Of a stretch of 45,636 nucleotides of DNA, positions 24,133 to 32,104 are shown in pieces. The stretch is taken from the NCBI GenBank assembly GCA_963820955.1, contig CAWGCA010000026.1, positions 1 to 45,636 on the forward strand, read 5' to 3'. The first letter of the stretch is position 1. The number at the start of each line of letters is the position of its first letter. The notes below the pieces were generated by a model. The model did not search any database. It was not told the origin of the DNA and was given only the letters and a program-made list of their open reading frames with translations. This DNA comes from CAWGCA01 sp963820955 (lineage in GTDB: Bacteria; Pseudomonadota; Gammaproteobacteria; Chromatiales; Chromatiaceae). The position numbers and the translations under genes were made by a program.

Positions 24133-24639
24133 TTACCGATCGCCTTCGTTAGCTCCCCCCTGAAAACCCATCTGCCGCCAGGCCTCGTAAGCGACGATCG
24201 CAACAGCGTTGGAAAGGTTGATGCTGCGACTTCCGAAGCGCATCGGGATCCGCAGCAGATGCTCTTGCGGCAGGCTGCTGCGTATGGTCGTCGGCAGACC
24301 TCTGGTTTCCGGGCCAAACAGGAGATAGTCCCCCGGCGCGTATTCAACATCCGTATATCGGACAGCCCCTTTGGTACTGAAGGCAAACAGGCGACCAGGT
24401 GTCGCTGTTTCCTGGAAACTGGAAAAATCCAGATGCTCCCGTACCCGGGCCAGTCGGTGATAGTCCAGGCCCGCCCGCCGCAGCGCCTTATCACTCAATT
24501 CGAAGCCGAGCGGGTGAATCAAGTGAAGCTGGGCCCCGATGTTGGCGACCAGGCGAATTACATTCCCTGTATTCGGTGGGATTTCCGGCTCATAGAGCAC
24601 AATATGAAGGTTGTTGCCAGGCACTATCGACTGCTCCAT
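24133..24639 (-). CDS. trmL: tRNA (cytidine(34)-2'-O)-methyltransferase
   Basis: TrmL is a SPOUT-class enzyme that methylates the wobble 2'-hydroxyl of leucine tRNAs. The 168 residues show LHIVLYEPEIPPNTGNVIRL at the N-terminus, LIHPLGFELSDKALRRAGLDYH, the knot segments LLFGPETRGLP and LRIPM, and SINLSNAVAIVAYEAWRQ with the asparagine loop. The start ATG at 24639 lies in a divergent gap with pyrD. It converges on the DUF2238 gene with a 57-base gap. Confidence 0.95.
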   Translation of the reverse strand: MEQSIVPGNNLHIVLYEPEIPPNTGNVIRLVANIGAQLHLIHPLGFELSDKALRRAGLDYHRLARVREHLDFSSFQETATPGRLFAFSTKGAVRYTDVEYAPGDYLLFGPETRGLPTTIRSSLPQEHLLRIPMRFGSRSINLSNAVAIVAYEAWRQMGFQGGANEGDR

Positions 24640-24795
24640 TGGGCATAGATATCTGCCTCTTCGACAGAGTTATTCCTTCCGCAAGTTATGACAGAGTATG
24701 ATACCGACGGTTGAAGGCTGAGTATCTCTTTCACCCGCAAAGCGGCAGAATCGAGCAACCAGACCGATACTGAATATCCTTAACGGAATCCTAAC

Positions 24796-25761
24796 ATGAC
24801 CACCACCGACTCGCCCCTTGCCGTCAACTTCTGCGGATTGAACTTCAACACGCCACTGGTGTTACTTTCCGGCTGCGTCGGATTCGGCGATGAATATACC
24901 CGGGTCAAGGGTTTTTCCAACCGGCAGAGCGGGGCCGTCTGCCTCAAGGGAACGACGCTAGAACCGCGCCTGGGCAATCCGCCCCACCGGGTATACGAGA
25001 CCCCGGACGGCATGCTCAACGCCATCGGCCTGCAGAATCCGGGGGTAGATAAGGTGGTCGACGAAATCCTGCCGACGCTCGATTTCGGAGAGACACGATT
25101 CATCGCTAATGTTTCCGGTTCCACGGTGGAAGAATACGAGCAGGTAACCCGCCGCTTCGACGACTCCCCGATCAACGCTATCGAGATCAATATCTCCTGT
25201 CCCAACGTGAAAGAGGGCGGTGTCGCTTTCGGTAATGACCCTGAGATGTCGGCCCGGGTTGTTGCGGCTTGCCGGCGGGCGACCGATAAGCCGTTGATCA
25301 CCAAACTATCCCCGAATCAGACCGATATTGCTGATAATGCCCGCCGCTGTATCGAGGCAGGAAGCGACGCCTTCGCGGTGATTAACACCTTGATGGGGAT
25401 GGCCATCGACATCGAGAGCCGGTCACCTTTCATCGGTAACAACCAGGGCGGCCTCTCCGGACCCGCGATCAAGCCCGTTGCACTGCTGAAGGTCCATCAG
25501 GTCCACCAGGTATGCAGAGACCACGGGATCCCGATCATAGGACAGGGAGGTGTCACCAGCGCCGAAGATGCCCTGGAGTTCCTGATAGCCGGCGCCGCTG
25601 CGGTGGGCGTGGGCACCGCCCTGTTCTACGATCCCCTGGTGTGCAGCAAGATCAACCAGGGTATCATCAAGTATCTTGAGCGCCATGGGTTACAATCGGT
25701 AATGCAGCTGACGGGAAGCCTGCGCCTCAATGCCCCGTCTACTGTCCGCTGTGGCTGCTGA
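24796..25761 (+). CDS. pyrD: dihydroorotate dehydrogenase, class 1B-like
   Basis: This FMN enzyme oxidises dihydroorotate in pyrimidine synthesis. The 321-residue protein starts without the N-terminal membrane helix of class 2 enzymes, and its catalytic base is a cysteine: C135 in INISCPNVKEGG, the class 1 hallmark (class 2 has serine). FMN-binding segments LVLLSGCVGFG, KGTTLEPRLGNPPHRVYET, NAIGLQNPGVD, GGLSGPAIKPVAL and IIGQGGVTSAEDALEFLIAGAAAVGVGTA are present. Class 1B enzymes work with a PyrK iron-sulfur flavoprotein; no pyrK is in this window. Gammaproteobacteria usually use class 2, so this is atypical. Confidence 0.93.
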   Translation: MTTTDSPLAVNFCGLNFNTPLVLLSGCVGFGDEYTRVKGFSNRQSGAVCLKGTTLEPRLGNPPHRVYETPDGMLNAIGLQNPGVDKVVDEILPTLDFGETRFIANVSGSTVEEYEQVTRRFDDSPINAIEINISCPNVKEGGVAFGNDPEMSARVVAACRRATDKPLITKLSPNQTDIADNARRCIEAGSDAFAVINTLMGMAIDIESRSPFIGNNQGGLSGPAIKPVALLKVHQVHQVCRDHGIPIIGQGGVTSAEDALEFLIAGAAAVGVGTALFYDPLVCSKINQGIIKYLERHGLQSVMQLTGSLRLNAPSTVRCGC

Positions 25762-25853
25762 GCTGGAAGCCGGCCTGCTTGATCGAATAGAATTGAGATC
25801 CCAGATCGGTGCTTTGTGGGCATCAAGATTCGAACCGCTCTGCCGCTATTTTT

Positions 25854-25899
25854 TTGGCTGAGGGAACCTCGATTAGATTCTGCAGGTCCGAGAAGCCAA
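25854..25899 (+). other. possible structured leader before the HDOD gene
   Basis: TTGGCT (25854-25859) pairs with AGCCAA (25894-25899), and inside lies a GAGG-GAA-CCTC hairpin. It sits about 55 bases before the HDOD start. I recognise no riboswitch class in it. Confidence 0.2.
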
Positions 25900-25951
25900 G
25901 GAAATTTTGTTGGATGGAGCCCAGCGAAGGCTCTCCTATCATGGGTAACGA

Positions 25952-27241
25952 ATGGCGCGAAAAGCGATGACGACGGATACATTCTTTTCAACCCTGGATA
26001 TCGAGACGCTTCGATCTTTTACGCTACTGCATGCGATGAGCAACGCGCAGCTGGAGCGGATTGTCAGTTCCGTTGAGATAGAACAGGCCCCTGCCGGACA
26101 CCTGCTGTTAAAGAGGGGCAGCCGAGACGAATACAGTTTTCTGCTACTGGATGGACACATCCGTCTGCGCGCCGAAGATGGCAAGATCAATGACGTAAGA
26201 TCCAGCGATCCCTCGGCCAAGAACCCCATTTCCCAGCTTACTCCGCGCCGCTATGATGTCGTATCGGTTACACCGGTACGCTTCCTGCGCCTCAGCAACA
26301 CGCTGCTGAAGGAACTGACCAGCAGCCGGACAACGGCCGCAGGCGGTGGTGATCAGGATTATCAGGTCAGCGGCGAACAACAGGAAGAGTCTACGGCCTT
26401 CGAGAATCAGATCTCCGATCAGTTCCTGGATGATCTGAAAAAAGACCAGCTGCAGTTGCCCAGCCTGCCGGAGGTCGCGGTCCGTATCGGACATGCGCTC
26501 GCTGACAACACCAGCGATGCGGTTACCATTGCCGAGATGATCCAGACCGATCCGGTGATCACGGCCAAACTAATCAAGGCGGCCAACAGCGCCCTGTACG
26601 GCCGGCGTACACCGGTGGAAACCTGTGCCGGCGCCGTGATCCGCCTCGGCGGGGATGTCACTCATAAACTGATTGTCTCGTTTACCGCCAGGGAGCTCTT
26701 CAATTCAGAATCCGCTCTGCTGCAACGGCGAATGCAGGAGTTGTGGAGGCACAGTACTCAGGTGGCAGCCATCTGTTTTGTCCTGGCCAAACACGATTCA
26801 CGCTTCGACCCTGAACGTGCCATGCTCATCGGCCTGCTGCATGATATCGGGGTTGTGTCGGTACTCAACTACGCCCAGGGTTTCCCCATGGAGTCGCGAC
26901 AACCGGAGGCCATTGACCAGGCCATCAAACAGCTGCGCGCCCAGACCGGCAGTATGATCCTTCGCAGCTGGGGTTTCCCGATGGAGTTCGTGATCGCCGC
27001 GCTGGAAGGAGAAGACTGGCATCGGGACAAAGGATTGACACCCGATTACTGTGATCTGGTGATTATCGCCCAACTGCACAGTTTCATCGGCACCGAGCAT
27101 GCCCTGGCGGTACCGGCCATCAATGAGGTTCCGGCTCATGCGCGCCTGGCCCTGGGTGAGCTGACTCCGAAGATGACACTCAAAATCCTGGACGAGGCGC
27201 GGGATCAAATCGCCCATGCCGAGGCATTACTCAACTCCTGA
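25952..27241 (+). CDS. HDOD domain protein with cyclic-nucleotide-binding-like N-terminus
   Basis: The 429-residue protein joins an N-terminal cNMP/Crp-like beta barrel (about 22-125: LHAMSNAQLERIVSSVEIEQAPAG, LLLKRGSRDEYSFLLLDGHIRL) to an HDOD domain (about 160-360: LPSLPEVAVRIGHALADN, MIQTDPVITAKLIKAANSALYG, AVIRLGGDVTHKL, GLLHDIGVVSVL). HDOD proteins are non-enzymatic HD-fold relatives used in signalling; here an HD pair (LLHDIG) remains, so activity cannot be excluded. ATG 25952 and 25967 are both possible starts. It ends 9 bases before the endonuclease V gene. The ligand of the barrel is unknown, and the phosphate-binding cassette is not typical of Crp. Confidence 0.88.
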   Translation: MARKAMTTDTFFSTLDIETLRSFTLLHAMSNAQLERIVSSVEIEQAPAGHLLLKRGSRDEYSFLLLDGHIRLRAEDGKINDVRSSDPSAKNPISQLTPRRYDVVSVTPVRFLRLSNTLLKELTSSRTTAAGGGDQDYQVSGEQQEESTAFENQISDQFLDDLKKDQLQLPSLPEVAVRIGHALADNTSDAVTIAEMIQTDPVITAKLIKAANSALYGRRTPVETCAGAVIRLGGDVTHKLIVSFTARELFNSESALLQRRMQELWRHSTQVAAICFVLAKHDSRFDPERAMLIGLLHDIGVVSVLNYAQGFPMESRQPEAIDQAIKQLRAQTGSMILRSWGFPMEFVIAALEGEDWHRDKGLTPDYCDLVIIAQLHSFIGTEHALAVPAINEVPAHARLALGELTPKMTLKILDEARDQIAHAEALLNS

Positions 27242-27250
27242 TCCGGCGGC

Positions 27251-27916
27251 ATGGATCTTAATCTCCGCTTTCAACACCCCTGGAAGGTAACAACGTCCCA
27301 GGCACGGGAGATTCAGCAGCAACTCCGGGATCGGGTAGAGACCGAAGATCGATTGGACGTCATTCAGCTGGTGGCCGGCATAGATGTTGGCTTCGAGCAG
27401 CGGGGGTTGATCACCCGCGCCGCTGTGATACTGCTTCGCTTCCCCTCCCTGGAACCGGTTGAACAGGCTCTCGTCAGGGTTCCCACCAACTTTCCTTATG
27501 TCCCTGGACTGCTCTCATTTCGCGAAGTACCGGCCGTGCTGGATGCCATGCGGCGACTCAAGCAGCGACCGGACCTACTGCTCTGTGACGGACAGGGCGT
27601 AGCCCATCCCAGGCGATTCGGAATCGCCTGCCATCTTGGGGTACTGACCGATATTCCCTCCATTGGCGTGGCAAAATCCCGTCTGCTGGGCAGCCATGGC
27701 GAGCCGGCGGTGGAAAAAGGCAGCTGGGTGCCTTTGATGGACCATCAGGAACGGATCGGTGCGGTGCTGCGCACCCGTAGCGGGGTGAAACCGCTGTTTA
27801 TCTCCAGCGGGCACAGGATCAGCTTGGTGACAGCGACCAAATATGTCCTCAACTGTACCACTCGCTTCCGGCTGCCGGAAACCACCCGCTGCGCCCACAA
27901 ACTGGCCTCGGGCTAA
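27251..27916 (+). CDS. nfi: endonuclease V (deoxyinosine 3' endonuclease)
   Basis: Endonuclease V nicks DNA near deoxyinosine. The 221 residues contain the family signatures: VAGIDVGF with metal ligand D45, YVPGLLSFREVP (wedge tyrosine Y83 and metal ligand E92), CDGQGVAHPRRFGIACHLG with D113 and H119, and IGVAKSRLLG. The start at 27251 is the ATG after TCCGGCGGC, nine bases behind the HDOD stop, so the two may be cotranscribed. It converges on the minus-strand cysteine-rich gene. Confidence 0.94.
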   Translation: MDLNLRFQHPWKVTTSQAREIQQQLRDRVETEDRLDVIQLVAGIDVGFEQRGLITRAAVILLRFPSLEPVEQALVRVPTNFPYVPGLLSFREVPAVLDAMRRLKQRPDLLLCDGQGVAHPRRFGIACHLGVLTDIPSIGVAKSRLLGSHGEPAVEKGSWVPLMDHQERIGAVLRTRSGVKPLFISSGHRISLVTATKYVLNCTTRFRLPETTRCAHKLASG

Positions 27917-27949
27917 AACTGTAAATCTCCCAGGCAACGGACAGGGCTG

Positions 27950-28354
27950 CTATGGTTCCGTGCGTATATGTTCGATGTAATGGGGACGGTCTTCCATCTT
28001 CAGGCTTACGGATTCCGCCTCCACCACCAATCGCTTATCTGTACCCTCGAAGCAAAGGTCGCAATGGGCCCTGCCTCGGCTGTCGAGGGGGATGGGTATC
28101 ATGTCCCGGTAGGTATAGATGTTCTCAGCAACATCCCCCCCGGCACACACACAGGGACATTCGGGGGGCATACCCTCTACTAATCGGGCCGCCTCGAAAA
28201 CCAGTTCCCCTGCTTGCCACCAGCGGGTCCGCTCCGCCGATCCACTCATGGTCTTGACAATAATGGCGCGGGAAAATCGAACTACCACCCGGTCTTCTTC
28301 GACTTGAATGCTCTCTACATTGGAGCCGCTCAATTCGATACTACTGCTGTTCAT
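27950..28354 (-). CDS. hypothetical protein with CxCxC and CxxC motifs
   Basis: I do not recognise this 134-residue protein. It has no signal peptide or membrane segment. Five cysteines stand in two clusters, C66-C68-C70 (ECPCVCAGG) and C98-C101 (HCDLCFEG), an arrangement that could bind zinc or an iron-sulfur centre. The N-terminal part (SIQVEEDRVVVRFSRAIIVK) and C-terminal part (KRLVVEAESVSLKM) look like beta strands. It follows ntrC on the same strand after about 180 bases. A weak AGGAG-type site (TTAGGAGCAATCG) precedes the ATG, supporting that it is a real gene. Confidence 0.75.
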   Translation of the reverse strand: MNSSSIELSGSNVESIQVEEDRVVVRFSRAIIVKTMSGSAERTRWWQAGELVFEAARLVEGMPPECPCVCAGGDVAENIYTYRDMIPIPLDSRGRAHCDLCFEGTDKRLVVEAESVSLKMEDRPHYIEHIRTEP

Positions 28355-28535
28355 CGATTGCTCCTAACTAAGCTACCAAAGATTTTTTTACACAGCCGAC
28401 ATCCATGGTATCAGGTGTTGCTCTCTGAAAGGCCGGCATTTGCCCACAGGCAGGTATCAGGGGGACTCCAGAGGACCCTATCGGTGAGTCTTGGCTCGGA
28501 TCAATTGACGAGCGACGCATCGAATTTTCGATTCT

Positions 28536-29963
28536 TCAGATTTGAGCGCTGTTGCCTTGCTCTTCTACCCCCAGATCCAGCTCCTTGATCTTGCGGGTCA
28601 GGGTATTTCTTCCCCAGCCAAGCAGCTTGGCCGCGTCCTGACGCCGGCCACCGGTCTGTTCCAGCGCCGTTTCTATCATAATGGTCTCGAATGCCGGCGT
28701 CGCCTCGTCCAGCAGATTGTGCCGCCCCTTCTGCAACTGCTGTCGGGCCCAGGCCTTGAGGGCATTGCGCCAGTCACCACTCCCCTCCTCGCTGATCTCT
28801 CGCCGACTCAACTCCGGCGGCAGGTCTTCGACATGCACCTCGTCGCTGGAGGCCATTACCGTCAGCCAGCGGGCGGTATTCTGCAACTGGCGCACATTGC
28901 CCGGCCACTCCAGTTTTTCCAGCTCTGCAAGCGTTTCCGGACGCAGCCGCTTGGTCTCAACCCCCAGCTCCACCGCCGCCGCCGAGAGAAAATGTTCCAT
29001 CAACGGCCCAATATCCTCCTGGCGCTCGCGCAGCGAGGGGATATGAATCCGGATCACGTTAAGGCGATGGAACAGATCCTCCCGAAATCCGCCCTCCTTC
29101 ACCAGTTGTTCGAGATGCTGATGGGTAGCGGCGATGATGCGAACATCCACCTTCACCGGTTCATGTCCTCCCACCCGGTAGAACTCGCCATCCGCCAGAA
29201 CCCGAAGCAGACGGGTCTGCAACTCAGCCGGCATGTCCCCGATCTCATCCAGGAATAGGGTGCCGCCATCTGCCTGTTCAAAACGCCCGACTCTCTGAGT
29301 TTGCGCGCCGGTAAAGGCACCCCGCTCGTGCCCGAACAGTTCGGACTCCATCAGATCCCTCGGTATCGCTGCCATGTTCAGGGCGATAAATGGCTGTCCT
29401 GCCCTGGGACTATGGCGGTGCAGGGCCTGGGCTACCAGCTCTTTGCCGGTGCCGGATTCGCCGTTTATGAGTACCGTGATGTTGGATCGGGCCAATCGTC
29501 CGATGGCGCGAAACACCTCCTGCATGGCGGCTGCTTTTCCAATGATTTCAGGACTGCCTTTTACCGAATGCAGCACCTCGGTTCTTACCACATGACTTTT
29601 ACGGCAGGCCCGATTGACCTGTTCCACCGCCTCATCCACATCGAAGGGTTTCGGCAGGTATTCAAACGCACCGCCATGAAAGGCGGCCACCGCGCTGTCC
29701 AGGTCCGAATGTGCGGTCATGATGATCACCGGCAGATCGGGGTAGGCCCGGTTGATATGATCAAGTAGCGCGAGTCCATCCATGCCCGGCATACGCACGT
29801 CGGACACGATGGCGTCCGGCTGGCCGCGGGAAAGGGCATCCATAATGCCATCGGCACTGGGAAAGGAGCTCACCTCCATACCAGCCTTCTGCAGGGCTTT
29901 TTCCAACACCCAGCGGATGGAACGATCGTCATCGATAATCCAGATTCGGTCACTTCTTGACAT
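28536..29963 (-). CDS. ntrC: nitrogen regulation response regulator NtrC
   Basis: NtrC activates sigma-54 promoters under nitrogen limitation after phosphorylation by NtrB. The 475-residue protein has a receiver domain (about 5-120; phosphoacceptor D55 in IVSDVRMPGMDG), an AAA+ domain (about 140-370) with Walker A GESGTGKE (168-175) and the sigma-54 contact loop GAFTGA (215-220), and a Fis-type helix-turn-helix (about 425-468; GGRRQDAAKLLGWGRNTLTRKIKEL). All active-site features are intact. Its start overlaps the end of ntrB by 14 bases, so the two are translationally coupled. Confidence 0.98.
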   Translation of the reverse strand: MSRSDRIWIIDDDRSIRWVLEKALQKAGMEVSSFPSADGIMDALSRGQPDAIVSDVRMPGMDGLALLDHINRAYPDLPVIIMTAHSDLDSAVAAFHGGAFEYLPKPFDVDEAVEQVNRACRKSHVVRTEVLHSVKGSPEIIGKAAAMQEVFRAIGRLARSNITVLINGESGTGKELVAQALHRHSPRAGQPFIALNMAAIPRDLMESELFGHERGAFTGAQTQRVGRFEQADGGTLFLDEIGDMPAELQTRLLRVLADGEFYRVGGHEPVKVDVRIIAATHQHLEQLVKEGGFREDLFHRLNVIRIHIPSLRERQEDIGPLMEHFLSAAAVELGVETKRLRPETLAELEKLEWPGNVRQLQNTARWLTVMASSDEVHVEDLPPELSRREISEEGSGDWRNALKAWARQQLQKGRHNLLDEATPAFETIMIETALEQTGGRRQDAAKLLGWGRNTLTRKIKELDLGVEEQGNSAQI

Positions 29964-31044
29964 TTGGATTCTCCACCGGAAGCAACACTCTGAAGACGGT
30001 CTGACCCGGTTTACTGTCGCATTCGATCAAACCTCCATGCAGGTTGATGAGTGACTGGGAAATGGACAGACCCAGGCCCATGCCGCCGTCACTGGCTGTC
30101 ACCATGGGGTAAAAAAGTGTATCCAGTATCTCCTCGGCAACGCCTGGCCCGTTGTCCTCGATTTCAATCATCGCTACTAAACGGTGCCGTTGATTGCCAA
30201 TGGTGATCTGTCGCAGAATACGGCTGCGCAAGATAAGCTGCGGATTCTGCTCTCCCTCCAGGGCGCGGGCCGCATTGCGCACGATATTGAGCATCGCCTG
30301 GATAATGCGGTCGCTATCCGCATACAGTTCGGGGATGCTTGGGTCATAATCCCGAACCACCCGCACACGCTTCCCCGACTCCGCAAGTACCAGATTTCTG
30401 ACCCGTTCCAACAAACTGTGAAGATTTACCTGCTCCAGCCGGGGAAGCCTGTTAGGACCCAATAAGCGATCTACCAGCGACTGCAGCCGATCCGCTTCGG
30501 AGATAATTATCTGGGTGTATTCGTGGAGGGACGGGTCCACCAACTCGCGCTCCAGCAGTTGGGCCGCCCCACGCAATCCGCCCAGCGGATTCTTTATCTC
30601 GTGCGCCAATCCCCGGATAAGCCCCCTCGTTGCCTGATGCTGAATCAGCCGGTGCTCTTCCCGACTGATGCGCAGCTGGCGGTCGATCTGCTGAATCTCT
30701 ACCAGCAGACCCTTCTCGCCGTCCTGCTCACTCAACGGAATCACGGTGCAGTCGACCGTCACTGTACGATCCCCGGGCAAGGGCATGTTGATTTCTCTTT
30801 CGGTAAAGGGGTGGCCCGACTGCAGGGCCCGGTTGAGATTTTTCTCAACCATTTCCGCCGGACAGTGAATCAGCGACCCTGCTGGCAGCCCTTGCATATG
30901 GCGTGCACTTATCTGGAACAGCATTTCGGCGGCAGGATTCATATAGCGCAGCCGCAAATCCGGATCGAATAGCAGGACAACACTGTTCAGGTTGTCCAGA
31001 ATCCTCTGGGCGTAGTCACACAAAGAGGTGAATCGACTAGTCAT
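29950..31044 (-). CDS. ntrB: nitrogen regulation sensor kinase NtrB (GlnL)
   Basis: NtrB is the soluble PII-controlled kinase/phosphatase of NtrC. The 364-residue protein has an N-terminal PAS domain (about 10-120; DPDLRLRYMNPAAEMLFQIS), a HisKA helix with H148 (RGLAHEIKNPLGGLRGAAQLLER) and a HATPase domain with N box IVRNAARALE, G1 DNGPGVAEE and G2 GMGLGLSISQSL. No membrane segment is present, as expected. The ATG at 31044 has no good ribosome binding site and lies very near a sigma-54-like promoter, so the true start may be a little downstream. Confidence 0.96.
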   Translation of the reverse strand: MTSRFTSLCDYAQRILDNLNSVVLLFDPDLRLRYMNPAAEMLFQISARHMQGLPAGSLIHCPAEMVEKNLNRALQSGHPFTEREINMPLPGDRTVTVDCTVIPLSEQDGEKGLLVEIQQIDRQLRISREEHRLIQHQATRGLIRGLAHEIKNPLGGLRGAAQLLERELVDPSLHEYTQIIISEADRLQSLVDRLLGPNRLPRLEQVNLHSLLERVRNLVLAESGKRVRVVRDYDPSIPELYADSDRIIQAMLNIVRNAARALEGEQNPQLILRSRILRQITIGNQRHRLVAMIEIEDNGPGVAEEILDTLFYPMVTASDGGMGLGLSISQSLINLHGGLIECDSKPGQTVFRVLLPVENPNVKK

Positions 31045-31060
31045 TAAAAATTAGTTGAGA

Positions 31061-31075
31061 GCAAGAACTACACCA
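31061..31075 (-). promoter_or_regulatory. candidate sigma-54 promoter of ntrBC
   Basis: Read on the minus strand the bases are TGGTGTAGTTCTTGC: -24 GG and -12 GC spaced by exactly 10, with TTGC in the -12 box. Transcription would start near 31050, only about six bases before the annotated ntrB ATG, giving a nearly leaderless message. An NtrC dyad lies about 110 bases upstream. Confidence 0.45.
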
Positions 31076-31184
31076 AGTTTGAAAACTATCAGGCGATTTC
31101 GAAAAAAGTCTCTGATCCCAGGGGTTTTCCTGTTCCTGCAGCAGAGAGAAGGCCGTAAAGCAATTGGATACCACGGGCACTTAC

Positions 31185-31199
31185 GCACTAATATAGTGC
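31185..31199. promoter_or_regulatory. NtrC binding site upstream of ntrB
   Basis: GCACTAATATAGTGC is an exact match to the NtrC dyad GCAC-Y-N5-R-GTGC. It lies in the gap between the DUF4124 gene and ntrB, about 140 bases before the ntrB start, a normal enhancer distance, and suggests autoregulation. Confidence 0.7.
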
Positions 31200-31225
31200 A
31201 TAAAGGCAGGGCTCACTGTCGATTT

Positions 31226-31966
31226 TTATCTGGCGCGGGGGGGGAAGGGTCGATAGTTTGGGCGAAAATCGGGAGCATAAGGGTTGTCATCGGGGCGGTC
31301 CGGCCGTGGACGGACGGTATTCTCCGAGCCCTCGCCCTGTTCCTCACCATCCTGATCCTCGTCGCCGTCACCCGGGGGCCGCGGTCTCTCCGTTTCCTCG
31401 CCCTCCCCCGAATTCGGACGCTCCGGCAGTTGAACAGGCCTTCCCGGGTAACTAAGCAGGGAGATCTTGCGCAGGAAAAAGGTGATGGCAGCGGAACGAA
31501 TCAGCTCCTTCCCGGCCTGATCCACTACCGCAACCTGCAACGTATGGGTACCACGCTCTACGTTCTGTAGAGTTATCTGAGAGTTGGTATGTTCCCCGCT
31601 GACTACGGTCCCGTCGAGGAAGAGGCGGAATCTATCGCCTTCGTTCAGGGCAGGCTGGACACTGATAGCGACATTCACATGCTGTTCGTTGGAGTGGATA
31701 GTCTCCTCATCGCCCGGACCGGAGATAGAAAGGCTTTCATAAGCGACAGCGCTCGCTGTTGCGCCGCCGGTTGACCTGCCGGTCGCCTTTTTCTGCGCCG
31801 CAGGCGGGGTATAGATGGAGCTCTTGGGCAGTTCGATCTTTTCTGCGCCGGGCATACGCTGATCGGAGTAATGCACCTCACCGGTCTGATCTACCCATTT
31901 GTAAACGGCACTTGAGACTACACAGGGAAAAACGAGGAACAGCAGCAGAGACCAGGTTTTTTGCAT
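31226..31966 (-). CDS. DUF4124 domain-containing secreted protein
   Basis: The 246-residue product has a signal peptide (MQKTWSLLLFLVFPCVVSSA) and directly after it the short DUF4124 domain (VYKWVDQTGEVHYSDQRMPGAEKIELP), a WW-like fold of unknown role common in gammaproteobacteria near glnA/ntrBC. A middle beta-rich region (about 80-180; VNVAISVQPALNEGDRFRLFLDGTVVSG) resembles an Ig-like sandwich, and the C-terminus is a charged, proline/aspartate-rich tail (PPGDGDEDQDGEEQGEG). An alternative ATG four codons upstream (31978) is possible. Function unknown; likely periplasmic. Confidence 0.82.
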   Translation of the reverse strand: MQKTWSLLLFLVFPCVVSSAVYKWVDQTGEVHYSDQRMPGAEKIELPKSSIYTPPAAQKKATGRSTGGATASAVAYESLSISGPGDEETIHSNEQHVNVAISVQPALNEGDRFRLFLDGTVVSGEHTNSQITLQNVERGTHTLQVAVVDQAGKELIRSAAITFFLRKISLLSYPGRPVQLPERPNSGEGEETERPRPPGDGDEDQDGEEQGEGSENTVRPRPDRPDDNPYAPDFRPNYRPFPPRAR

Positions 31967-32050
31967 AGAGATGAGCATAGCCCAGGCATCGGACTACAAC
32001 AATATACGGTATGGATAAGCTGTCATTTATAGGCGATGAACGTAACATTT

Positions 32051-32080
32051 TAAAAAAAAAGCGCCCCTCCCGGGGCGCTT
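32051..32080 (-). terminator. Rho-independent terminator of glnA
   Basis: On the minus strand AAGCGCCCC-GGGA-GGGGCGCTT is followed by a run of nine or more T. The stem spans 32059-32080 and lies about 25 bases after the glnA stop, a textbook intrinsic terminator. Confidence 0.9.
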
Positions 32081-32104
32081 GAAAACCAAAACAGGGCCGC
32101 TCGA

